Both the position numbers and the translations under genes were made by a program. DNA of 5,270 nucleotides from Psychroflexus sp. (lineage in GTDB: Bacteria; Bacteroidota; Bacteroidia; Flavobacteriales; Flavobacteriaceae). Below the pieces are notes generated by a model. It did no database searches and was not told the DNA's origin. It saw only the letters and a list, made by a program, of their open reading frames with translations. Location of the stretch: positions 1 to 5,270 of the forward strand of contig PXBV01000034.1 of the NCBI GenBank assembly GCA_003565575.1, written 5' to 3'. This document shows positions 1 through 5,270 of this stretch, in pieces (the stretch's first letter is position 1; the number at the start of each line of letters is the position of its first letter).

Positions 1-762
1 ATGAAGGAGACTTCTCCTTATAAATATCAAGTACATATTCCTGAGAATCAACTGCATTCAACTTCATTTAATTATCATCTTGTGGCCAGAACTGCTTCTC
101 GTCAAGTTACTTTTCCAGGACATATAGCATCTCATCCTGGTGATTGGGATTTTGTAAGCAAAGATTCCTACACCACCTTGCGCGTAGAGAAAGACTCAAA
201 ACTTTCTATTTATGATGCAGTAGACCACGATTATAGAAAATTTTTGTTTCCCTCAACTCTTGGTGCAGTAGCATATCAGGTTGACTTAAAAAACTCAGTA
301 ATTCCATCTGAAAAAGCTCTTTACCTAACAGCAAGTGATCTGAAAGCTTGCATTCCTCATCTGAGCTTTGCGGTGTTAGTAGATGATTCTATAAAAGAAG
401 ATAAAGAATCTCTTAAAAACACTACAACCTTGTTAATTGCTGGCTCATCTGGAGAAAAGTTTGCTCAATCCATTGAAGTTGGCCTACAGCTTTCTAGTGG
501 TCAGGTTTTTGGTAAAGTCATCAAGCTTACTAGTGAAGAAAGTGAACTCCGCATCCCTTTTACTGATTTAGTGCCTGCAAAACAAGTCTTGTTACCTAGA
601 CCGTACCCACCTTTTCAGCCCTTTTGGTTTGAAAACTCAGACCTTTATAATTTTGACATAGAATTACTGGAAGCAGTACAGGTTTCAATTGGGCCAGGTA
701 TTTCTGAAGAAGAACAACCAAAAAAACAAGAGGTGCTGATTAAGCGTATAAGTTTAGAATGA
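1..762 (+). CDS. Hypothetical protein, probable C-terminal part of a larger beta-rich protein (5' end likely cut by window edge)
   Basis: The frame is open from the first base to a TGA at 760-762, giving 253 residues. The first codon is ATG, but no upstream DNA is visible, and the protein starts without a signal peptide or a typical N-terminus. I therefore suspect an internal Met of a longer gene. The sequence is hydrophilic, alternates like a beta-sandwich, and has no cysteine cluster or membrane segment. Recognisable stretches are YHLVARTASRQVTFPGHI (about 25-42), a VLLPRPYPPFQPFWFE block (about 197-212) and a VQVSIGPGISEEE motif (about 228-240). From memory, the Pro/aromatic block followed by an S-I-G-P-G turn resembles the C-termini of large Bacteroidota proteins annotated only as 'membrane or secreted protein'; this is unverified. 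The gene converges with the amylase, so it is not in that operon. No function is assigned. The coding call is firm, the identity is not. Confidence -1.
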   Translation: MKETSPYKYQVHIPENQLHSTSFNYHLVARTASRQVTFPGHIASHPGDWDFVSKDSYTTLRVEKDSKLSIYDAVDHDYRKFLFPSTLGAVAYQVDLKNSVIPSEKALYLTASDLKACIPHLSFAVLVDDSIKEDKESLKNTTTLLIAGSSGEKFAQSIEVGLQLSSGQVFGKVIKLTSEESELRIPFTDLVPAKQVLLPRPYPPFQPFWFENSDLYNFDIELLEAVQVSIGPGISEEEQPKKQEVLIKRISLE

Positions 763-935
763 ATCCTTAGAACTCTTTTAGGTATATTTAGAATAAAAAT
801 GGGTCTGTGTAGTTAGATATAAGATGTTAAAAGGTAGGTATGATTGAGTTTTTTTTAAGAACTGATTTACTCAACATGACAGTATTTATCTAGTGGACGT
901 CAAGCGAAAGGGATGGAAGCGGTAGCTTGGTGAAG

Positions 936-1010
936 CAAGAAGTGAGTTTTTTTTGTGGTGCCAAAGCGACCTTAGAAGCTATTGGCACCGCTTAAAAAAA
1001 CCACTACTTG
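936..1010. other. Long imperfect hairpin with T8/A7 arms inside the intergenic element
   Basis: The core stem pairs 955-964 with 982-991 (10 bp, one G-T) and extends after a bulged A through AGC/GCT (965-967 with 978-980) to a 10-nt loop. It is prolonged outward by T7 (947-953) with A7 (994-1000), G946-C1001, and then AGTG (941-944) with CACT (1002-1005). CAAG (936-939) pairs with CTTG (1007-1010). The interruptions are an internal loop at the tract/core junction (T954 opposite T992-T993), one bulged A and one A-A mismatch. The T-tract lies 5' and the A-tract 3' of the core, so the tracts form stem and do not give a terminator tail on either strand. Confidence -1.
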
Positions 1011-1033
1011 TGAACCAACTATAGCGGACAGCC

Positions 1034-1065
1034 CGCTTACATTGGCTATAAAGCCAATGTAAGCG
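1034..1065. other. Perfect 14-bp inverted repeat with a 4-nt loop
   Basis: CGCTTACATTGGCT (1034-1047) pairs perfectly with AGCCAATGTAAGCG (1052-1065) around the loop ATAA. It directly follows and overlaps the TATAGCGGACAGCCCG block. On the plus strand it is followed by CCC and an A-tract. On the minus strand it is preceded by the U-tract of the amylase terminator. It therefore lacks its own terminator tail and is better read as the second stem of the intergenic element. A DNA cruciform or a protein-binding palindrome is also possible. Confidence -1.
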
Positions 1066-1068
1066 CCC

Positions 1069-1108
1069 AAAAAAAAATCACAGATACGTTTTTAAATGTA
1101 TCTGTGAT
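1069..1108 (-). terminator. Intrinsic terminator of the amylase gene/operon
   Basis: On the minus strand, ATCACAGATAC (1108-1098) pairs perfectly with GTATCTGTGAT (1087-1077). That is an 11-bp stem, extendable by two or three weak pairs into the AT-rich loop. The transcript then continues into a run of U; the nine A residues at plus-strand 1069-1077 overlap the last stem base. The stem starts 26 bp after the amylase stop codon, as expected for the end of a minus-strand transcription unit. Confidence -1.
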
Positions 1109-1134
1109 CTTGCTGCTGTAGTTTTGATTTTAAA

Positions 1135-3969
1135 TTATTGAATCAATAGTTTAGAGGTAGAGGTGTAGTTATGATTTTTAACCTTTACGATGTATAAGCC
1201 AGAAGGTAAGGCAGATACATTAAACTTATGATTTGCCATAAAATCTCCGTTATATTTACTCACGAGCTTACCTCTGGTGTTATAAATATCAATATGTTGA
1301 GCGCTTGTATTTATAGAAAATTCTGTTGTGGCTGGGTTTGGGTACACTTGAATTAACTCTTCTTTGTGGTTTACAACAGAAAGTGTTTCTGTGGGAGCTT
1401 TGTCTGCAAAGACTTTAAACTCTCCTGGTGCCAACGTAAAACTCATAGCCGTATTGGTCACCTCATAAGGTGTTTCTGTTAGTACATCGTACCACGTACC
1501 TGTTTCTTGAAAGAATGGCTGAGTGGTGATGCTGTTAATGCCGAAGTTTCCAATGATGGTTACGTATTTGATTTCATCCTCTGTTGCTTCATCATGGACA
1601 AGAAATATTTTCTTTTCTATGTCATTTTCTACTTCTAGAGTGAAGTTGGTTGTTTTGAATATGGGGTTTTGTTTTTTAAACTGAATTAACTTCTTCCAGG
1701 TATCATAAACTTGCATACGGTTTGGATTATTGAGATAGTCCCACACTAAGGGTTTTTGAGCTGTTCTACAATCATCATTAATGGTGCCGTCTGGGCAGTG
1801 ATTGATGCTAAAGTCGTAGCCTATTTCACCAAATTGCCAAATCATTTTGGGGCCAGGAACGGTAAAATAGAAGGCGCCTGTTAATTCTAATCGCTCTAAA
1901 GCTGTGTTTTCATCCGTAATTTGATAGTTGCCTGTGCCATTACCAAAATTCAGGTTTCTAAACATTTGGCGTTCTTCATCATGGCTTTCCATATAGCCAA
2001 TAACGGAGTGTGGGCTCCAGCTCTCGCTGTTGTTTCTTCCTTTATAACTTACACGATTGAAGTTGGAATTGTCATAACTCATAGATGCTTGTGCATATTG
2101 AAAAGTAACATTTCCCCAGGTTAACATTCCATTTTCATTTGGATTTGAACCGTTATAGCGATGATTTACCAAAATTTGTTCTTCACTATCTGGAGCAAAA
2201 TGCTCTAAAATAACGTAGGCTGTTTCATCATAAGCACGTATTTCATTATACATTCTAGTTAAATTATCTATCCTAGGCTGGTCAAAACTGCCACCATCTC
2301 CTGGGGTCATAGTAAAGCCCTTGGTAAAATCAAATCTGAACCCATCTATATTGTATTCTTCCAGCCAATATTGATTCATCTTATCTAACCACTCATGAGT
2401 AAAGGGTTTATTATGATTGATTTTTTCAAAGAATGAAAATGTGGTATTGGGGTCAAATTCTGCAAATAATGGGTTTTCTGCAGTGGCGCTACCACCAAAA
2501 CAACCATTACAATCATTGTACATTCTAAAATATGGACTTTGTCCTGTACCGTGATTATAGACTACGTCTAAAATGATGGCTATACCTCTGGCATGGGCTT
2601 GGTCTACCAGTTCTTTAAATTTTTCTGGCGGGCCGTAGTACTTATCTATAGACATATGTAAAGAAGGATTGTAGCCCCAAGAGTCGTTATTGTCAAATTC
2701 GCTAATTGGCATTAGCTCTATAGCGTTTATTCCTAATTCTTCCAGGTAATCTAATCGATTTATAACATCTTGGTAGCTATGGTTTTGGTCAAAATCACGA
2801 ATCAATAATTCATAAACAACTAAGTCTTCTTGATCTGGACGTTCAAAATTTGGGATTTCCCAGTCATATTCGGGCTGATTTAATCTTACCCATGTAAGGA
2901 TATTTTCTGTTTTATCTACTGGAAATTCAGGTAAGTTTGGGAAGACACCTTCAGATCTGATAAATGGGTCATTGAACTGATTTATGCTTAATTGAGAAAA
3001 TGGGTCTGGAACTCGAAAGCTATTTTCTATTACATATTCATAAAATAAATGGTCCTCGTTGTGATTAGATAAATCAATGGTAATCCAATGTCTGTCTGTA
3101 GCTGTATCAAAATTCATCAAATACGTATTATTGATATTGTAATTACTGTCAGCTAAATTACTTGCTACATGAATAAACTCTTTATCTGGAGCATATAAAA
3201 CGAGGGTGATTTCATCAGGCTTGGAGGAGTCAAAGTTAATGCCGTTTTCCATTCCTTCAGGTAGCGCTAGAATTTGAGGTTCAGGGTCTAAAATAATATT
3301 AAAAGATTCAGACTGAGTTTCAGTACCACCTGTTTGTGTAGCTACTAATTCTACTATCATATCTTCATTCACACTAAAAGAATGTGAATAACTTTCTGTA
3401 TTTGTTGAGGTATGAATTGAATTTCCGTTAGAAAATAATTCAAAATCAGCATTAAGACTTGCGGTTGCGGTTACAGTGAAATTATCTCCTTCAGAAACAA
3501 TCACACTGTTTTGCGTTGGATTAGTTAAGGTCATCTGGAATGAACCCACATTCACAAAAAAGTCATCACATCCAGGAGGGTTTTTCATTTCACCTGTGCC
3601 GTCAGCCGTTCTAAATACCAACCCCATACGTGTAGCATCAGACTGTTGCTGAGCCGTAAGATTGTAATATTCACTTGGAGTAATACTAATACTAAATACT
3701 CCATTACCTTCATTGGTCATTTCTCCAACACCATCATCTTCTCCCCAGTTTCCTACCACACTAAAGCCAAACGCGTTGGCATCATTTCCGATTCCGGAGT
3801 GCATATATACTTTACTTGCAGAAATGGGTATTCCATTGCATTGATTTTGAGATAGATCTACCGTTATGGTAATTTCTTCATCCACCTCGAAGGTTGAGGG
3901 TGTGATTGTGACTTGTGAAAAAGCAAGTGTTGATAAAAATAAAATGCTAAATAGTAATATTCTTTTCAT
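1135..3969 (-). CDS. Secreted multidomain GH13 alpha-amylase-family glycosidase with T9SS type A sorting tail
   Basis: This 944-residue enzyme should hydrolyse alpha-glucan at or outside the cell surface. Residues 1-18 are a signal peptide, probably cleaved after LAFS. Residues about 20-143 form a module with KVYMHSG and GNWGEDDGVGEMTN motifs, which I have seen on other Bacteroidota secreted amylases. An Ig-like segment (about 144-228) follows, then an E-set/CBM48-like domain (about 233-345). The GH13 barrel (about 380-770) has conserved regions DVVYNH (468-473), GFRFD (nucleophile D547, with R545), ILEH (acid/base E589) and ESHDE (H663, D664), so the triad is intact. A C-terminal beta domain (about 775-856) and a T9SS tail (about 872-944: VYPNP, LPSGLYIVKV, terminal KLLIQ) follow. 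The ATG at 3969 gives a proper signal peptide; no Shine-Dalgarno is seen, as is normal here. The gene lies 57 bp after susE. Exact specificity (amylase, neopullulanase or pullulanase) cannot be settled. Unlike lipoprotein SusG, it has no lipobox. Confidence -1.
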   Translation of the reverse strand: MKRILLFSILFLSTLAFSQVTITPSTFEVDEEITITVDLSQNQCNGIPISASKVYMHSGIGNDANAFGFSVVGNWGEDDGVGEMTNEGNGVFSISITPSEYYNLTAQQQSDATRMGLVFRTADGTGEMKNPPGCDDFFVNVGSFQMTLTNPTQNSVIVSEGDNFTVTATASLNADFELFSNGNSIHTSTNTESYSHSFSVNEDMIVELVATQTGGTETQSESFNIILDPEPQILALPEGMENGINFDSSKPDEITLVLYAPDKEFIHVASNLADSNYNINNTYLMNFDTATDRHWITIDLSNHNEDHLFYEYVIENSFRVPDPFSQLSINQFNDPFIRSEGVFPNLPEFPVDKTENILTWVRLNQPEYDWEIPNFERPDQEDLVVYELLIRDFDQNHSYQDVINRLDYLEELGINAIELMPISEFDNNDSWGYNPSLHMSIDKYYGPPEKFKELVDQAHARGIAIILDVVYNHGTGQSPYFRMYNDCNGCFGGSATAENPLFAEFDPNTTFSFFEKINHNKPFTHEWLDKMNQYWLEEYNIDGFRFDFTKGFTMTPGDGGSFDQPRIDNLTRMYNEIRAYDETAYVILEHFAPDSEEQILVNHRYNGSNPNENGMLTWGNVTFQYAQASMSYDNSNFNRVSYKGRNNSESWSPHSVIGYMESHDEERQMFRNLNFGNGTGNYQITDENTALERLELTGAFYFTVPGPKMIWQFGEIGYDFSINHCPDGTINDDCRTAQKPLVWDYLNNPNRMQVYDTWKKLIQFKKQNPIFKTTNFTLEVENDIEKKIFLVHDEATEDEIKYVTIIGNFGINSITTQPFFQETGTWYDVLTETPYEVTNTAMSFTLAPGEFKVFADKAPTETLSVVNHKEELIQVYPNPATTEFSINTSAQHIDIYNTRGKLVSKYNGDFMANHKFNVSALPSGLYIVKVKNHNYTSTSKLLIQ

Positions 3970-3982
3970 AGTGTTATGGTAT

Positions 3983-4013
3983 AAAAAAGGCTATCTGAAA
4001 TGAGATAGCCTTT
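3983..4013 (-). terminator. Terminator-like hairpin between susE and the amylase gene (possible attenuator or mRNA-end stabiliser)
   Basis: In the minus-strand transcript, AAAGGCUAUCU (4013-4003) pairs perfectly with AGAUAGCCUUU (3996-3986) around a 6-nt loop. The RNA reads UUUUUU at 3988-3983, the first three of these lying in the stem. This has the form of an intrinsic terminator 13 bp after the susE stop. The U-run ends only 13 nt before the amylase ATG, which leaves no room for a separate promoter downstream of it. The amylase therefore probably depends on partial readthrough, on RNA processing at this site, or on a promoter inside susE. The plus strand also has a T-rich run after the stem (4011-4020), so it could act in both directions. 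Confidence -1.
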
Positions 4014-4026
4014 GATTTTTAATTAT

Positions 4027-5229
4027 TTATTGAAGCGTAATTGTCATCTCATTACTGTCTACTTCGAGAATATAACTTCCAGGCTCACCAATAAAGGCGA
4101 AGTTATTATCACCGTCTTCGGCGTCTTCAAAGCGTTCATCTATAGTGTAGCCTTGTTCTATGAAATAAGGATAATTTCTTCCGCTATCCCAGTTTCCATT
4201 TTCAGTAAAAAATCTAAAGTTATTGGCATCTGTATCGCTAGAGAATCTCACATAAGCTCTGTACTTACCGCCATCATTACATGGAACTATAACTGGAGTA
4301 TTCCAGCCCCAACCAGCATCTGGGACACCAGCACCAACAAGCCAATAAGCGTCTAAATCTCCACAGTCACCAATAGGTTGTGGTTGAGATAAAGTGATTG
4401 TTTTATTACCATAGTCTACTGTAATGAAATAAATACCGGTATCTCCAGTAAATAAGAAATTATTATCTCCGTCTTCAGCATCTTCAAACCTTTCATCTAT
4501 AGTAAATTCTTCCTCAATAAAAGTTGGGTAATTGATTCCACTATCCCAATTTCCATTTTCTGTAAAGAATCTAAAATTGGCGTCGCCATCACTATCTAAG
4601 AGAACGTTGGTTGTATAAACGTTATCTCCTGTACATTGTATTTCAACAGGAGAATTCCATCCCCATCCTGCATCAGGAGCGCCAGCACCAACTATATAAA
4701 GAGCTGGATTATCACAATTTCCACCTGGGGTTTCTTGAACTTCCAATATAGTTACTCTAAGCGTTGTTGTTTCTGAAACTGTAGTAGGAGAGTTTTCAGC
4801 ATTTTCACTGCCTATTTGAGCGCGTACTCTAAAGAAAAGATCACCCGTATTTGGATTTTCTGTACTAGGGTCATTGTCCAGGCCAGCGGCTTCTGCTAAA
4901 TTTAAAAGTTGTCTTACACTTATGGATGCTTGTTTGTTTGAAGTTTCAGCAAGTCCAACAGGCTCAGTGAATTCAAAATCTATAGAACCTTCTAATTGAT
5001 AAGTAATAGGAGTGGGTACACCAAAGTCTGGAGCTTCCCATGTAAAGCGTTCAGCATTATTTTGACCGGTCTCTCTACTTAATAAATATTCACTTAAAAA
5101 TTCATTAGTGAATGTGATTTGTTCCGGTGGAGCTTGGGTAGTGAATATGATATTATCATCATCACTACAGGCATTTACTGCTATAATCGCAATAAAAAGC
5201 ATCATAAATTTTAAAGCATTTGTTTTCAT
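4027..5229 (-). CDS. susE: SusE-like surface starch-binding lipoprotein with two tandem binding modules
   Basis: This 400-residue outer-membrane lipoprotein should bind alpha-glucan at the cell surface and pass it to the SusC/SusD transporter. It has no catalytic motif. Residues 1-20 are a lipoprotein signal (hydrophobic 8-19, AVNA|C, lipidated C21). The following SDDDN is the kind of acidic tag known to send Bacteroidota lipoproteins to the outer face of the outer membrane. Residues about 22-165 match a SusE-type N-terminal Ig-like spacer. Modules 172-281 and 289-400 are tandem repeats sharing VGAGxPDAGWGWN, FRFFTENGNWDSG and a 16-residue TIDERFEDAEDGDNNF block. Candidate sugar-stacking residues are W189, W191, W228 and W307, W309, W347. 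C172/C199 and C289/C317 could form one disulfide per module. Two modules and 400 residues fit SusE rather than the three-module SusF. The start at 5229, 17 bp after the SusD stop, gives the only good signal peptide. An unusual SusF-like naming is possible. Confidence -1.
   Translation of the reverse strand: MKTNALKFMMLFIAIIAVNACSDDDNIIFTTQAPPEQITFTNEFLSEYLLSRETGQNNAERFTWEAPDFGVPTPITYQLEGSIDFEFTEPVGLAETSNKQASISVRQLLNLAEAAGLDNDPSTENPNTGDLFFRVRAQIGSENAENSPTTVSETTTLRVTILEVQETPGGNCDNPALYIVGAGAPDAGWGWNSPVEIQCTGDNVYTTNVLLDSDGDANFRFFTENGNWDSGINYPTFIEEEFTIDERFEDAEDGDNNFLFTGDTGIYFITVDYGNKTITLSQPQPIGDCGDLDAYWLVGAGVPDAGWGWNTPVIVPCNDGGKYRAYVRFSSDTDANNFRFFTENGNWDSGRNYPYFIEQGYTIDERFEDAEDGDNNFAFIGEPGSYILEVDSNEMTITLQ
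4030..4365 (-). repeat. Second starch-binding module of SusE (tandem repeat copy 2)
   Basis: These codons encode residues 289-400 and repeat the domain encoded at 4387-4716. Over the last 64 alignable residues (336-399 against 217-280) I count 46 identities. The longest identical runs are 13 and 16 residues. The matching DNA is similar but carries synonymous changes, so this is not a fresh duplication. Confidence -1.
4387..4716 (-). repeat. First starch-binding module of SusE (tandem repeat copy 1)
   Basis: These codons encode residues 172-281. The module starts at C172, carries PDAGWGWN (185-192) and NGNWDSG (225-231), and ends in a TITL strand. A short linker, QPQPIGD (282-288), joins it to copy 2. 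Confidence -1.
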
Positions 5230-5246
5230 GATTTTATAATTTTATA

Positions 5247-5270
5247 TTAATAGCCTGGGTTTTGTGTTAA
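5247..5270 (-). CDS. susD: C-terminal end of a probable SusD-family glycan-binding lipoprotein (partial)
   Basis: Only the last seven codons and a TAA stop are in the window. They read LTQNPGY, and an N-P-G-Y type ending is characteristic of SusD/RagB-family proteins. The frame stops 17 bp upstream of the susE start on the same strand, which is the usual susD-susE order and spacing in these loci. SusD would form the lid of the SusC TonB-dependent transporter and bind the incoming glycan. The assignment rests on this tail and the neighbourhood; everything else lies beyond the edge. Confidence -1.
   Translation of the reverse strand, partial: LTQNPGY

Larger units (their letters stand above)
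895..1068. repeat. Structured flavobacterial-type intergenic element (possible dispersed repeat or ncRNA)
   Basis: This non-coding stretch has a modular layout. Block 1 (895-929) begins GGACGTCAAGCGAAAGGG and runs through GGAAGCGGTAGCTTG. It is followed by a long imperfect hairpin (936-1010), then block 2 (TATAGCGGACAGCCCG, 1020-1035), then a second, perfect hairpin (1034-1065) closing with CGCCC. Parts of blocks 1 and 2 can also pair: TAG-(C)-TTGG at 923-930 with CCAACTA at 1015-1021, with one bulged C. This pairing would enclose the first hairpin. From memory, the same order (a GGA-GAAGCGG block, variable hairpin, ATAGCGGAYAGCCCG, second hairpin, CGCCC) recurs between genes in many Flavobacteriaceae genomes. 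I cannot verify that here. It could be a structured RNA (the Flavo-1 motif in Rfam is one candidate to test), a REP-like DNA repeat, or a transcript-end element. Strand is unassigned. Confidence -1.

Noticed and set aside
844..874. TTGAGT/ACTCAA inverted repeat next to a T8 run, as a terminator for the plus-strand gene
   Set aside because: The stem is only 6 bp with a 19-nt loop, and the T-run lies inside the loop rather than after the stem.
763..894. Possible small gene or promoter in the first part of the intergenic region
   Set aside because: It has multiple stops in all frames I read, no convincing TTTG/TAnnTTTG promoter pair and no gene downstream that would need one.
917..954. Short AAGC/GCTT pairings followed by T8 as a plus-strand terminator
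   Set aside because: The stems are 4 bp, compete with one another, and are separated from the T-run by about 10 nt. The T-run pairs better with the A-tract at 994-1000.
895..1108. CRISPR array or insertion-sequence end
   Set aside because: The hairpins differ in sequence and are not direct repeats with spacers. No transposase frame or target-site duplication is visible.
1921..2124. 67-codon plus-strand open frame
   Set aside because: It lies wholly inside the GH13 catalytic domain on the opposite strand, across residues 616-683 of an intact enzyme, and shows no family resemblance.
3646..3855. 69-codon plus-strand open frame
   Set aside because: It is antisense to the N-terminal module of the amylase, with no recognisable protein and no start signal.
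4012..4356. 114-codon plus-strand open frame
   Set aside because: It is antisense to the second SusE module. Its composition follows from the opposite-strand codons and it has no supporting context.
5230..5246. Promoter or ribosome-binding site between susD and susE
   Set aside because: The gap is only 17 bp of AT-rich DNA without a Shine-Dalgarno, which is normal for co-transcribed Bacteroidota genes.

Overview
The window looks like chromosomal DNA from a marine-type member of the Flavobacteriaceae (Bacteroidota). The evidence is AT-rich DNA, genes without Shine-Dalgarno sequences, a SusD/SusE-type lipoprotein pair, a lipoprotein with an acidic surface-export signal (C-S-D-D-D), and a secreted enzyme ending in a type A Por-secretion (T9SS) tail. 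The core is the distal part of an alpha-glucan (starch/maltodextrin/glycogen) utilisation locus on the minus strand.

Read in the direction of transcription (right to left), the locus has four parts. First come the last seven codons and stop of a probable SusD-family lipoprotein (5247-5270), cut by the window edge. After 17 bp comes a SusE-like surface glycan-binding lipoprotein with two tandem starch-binding modules (4027-5229). A strong hairpin with a U-tract follows (3983-4013). Last is a 944-residue multidomain GH13 alpha-amylase-family enzyme with a T9SS tail (1135-3969), closed by a clear intrinsic terminator (1069-1108). The expected job is that SusE, with SusC/SusD outside the window, captures alpha-glucan at the cell surface. 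The T9SS-exported amylase cuts it into oligosaccharides for TonB-dependent import.

On the left, a plus-strand reading frame (1-762) converges on the amylase. It looks like the C-terminal part of a larger beta-rich protein of unknown function, probably truncated by the window edge.

The 372-bp convergent intergenic region (763-1134) has no credible gene. Positions 763-894 show nothing convincing. Positions 895-1068 form a highly structured element, with conserved-looking blocks separating two long hairpins, which resembles an intergenic element I associate with flavobacterial genomes. The amylase terminator follows. I see no CRISPR array, tRNA, rRNA, insertion sequence or promoter that I would defend. 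The locus is mostly canonical. The parts most worth a second look are the intergenic structured element, the hairpin inside the operon, and the near-identical tandem modules of SusE.
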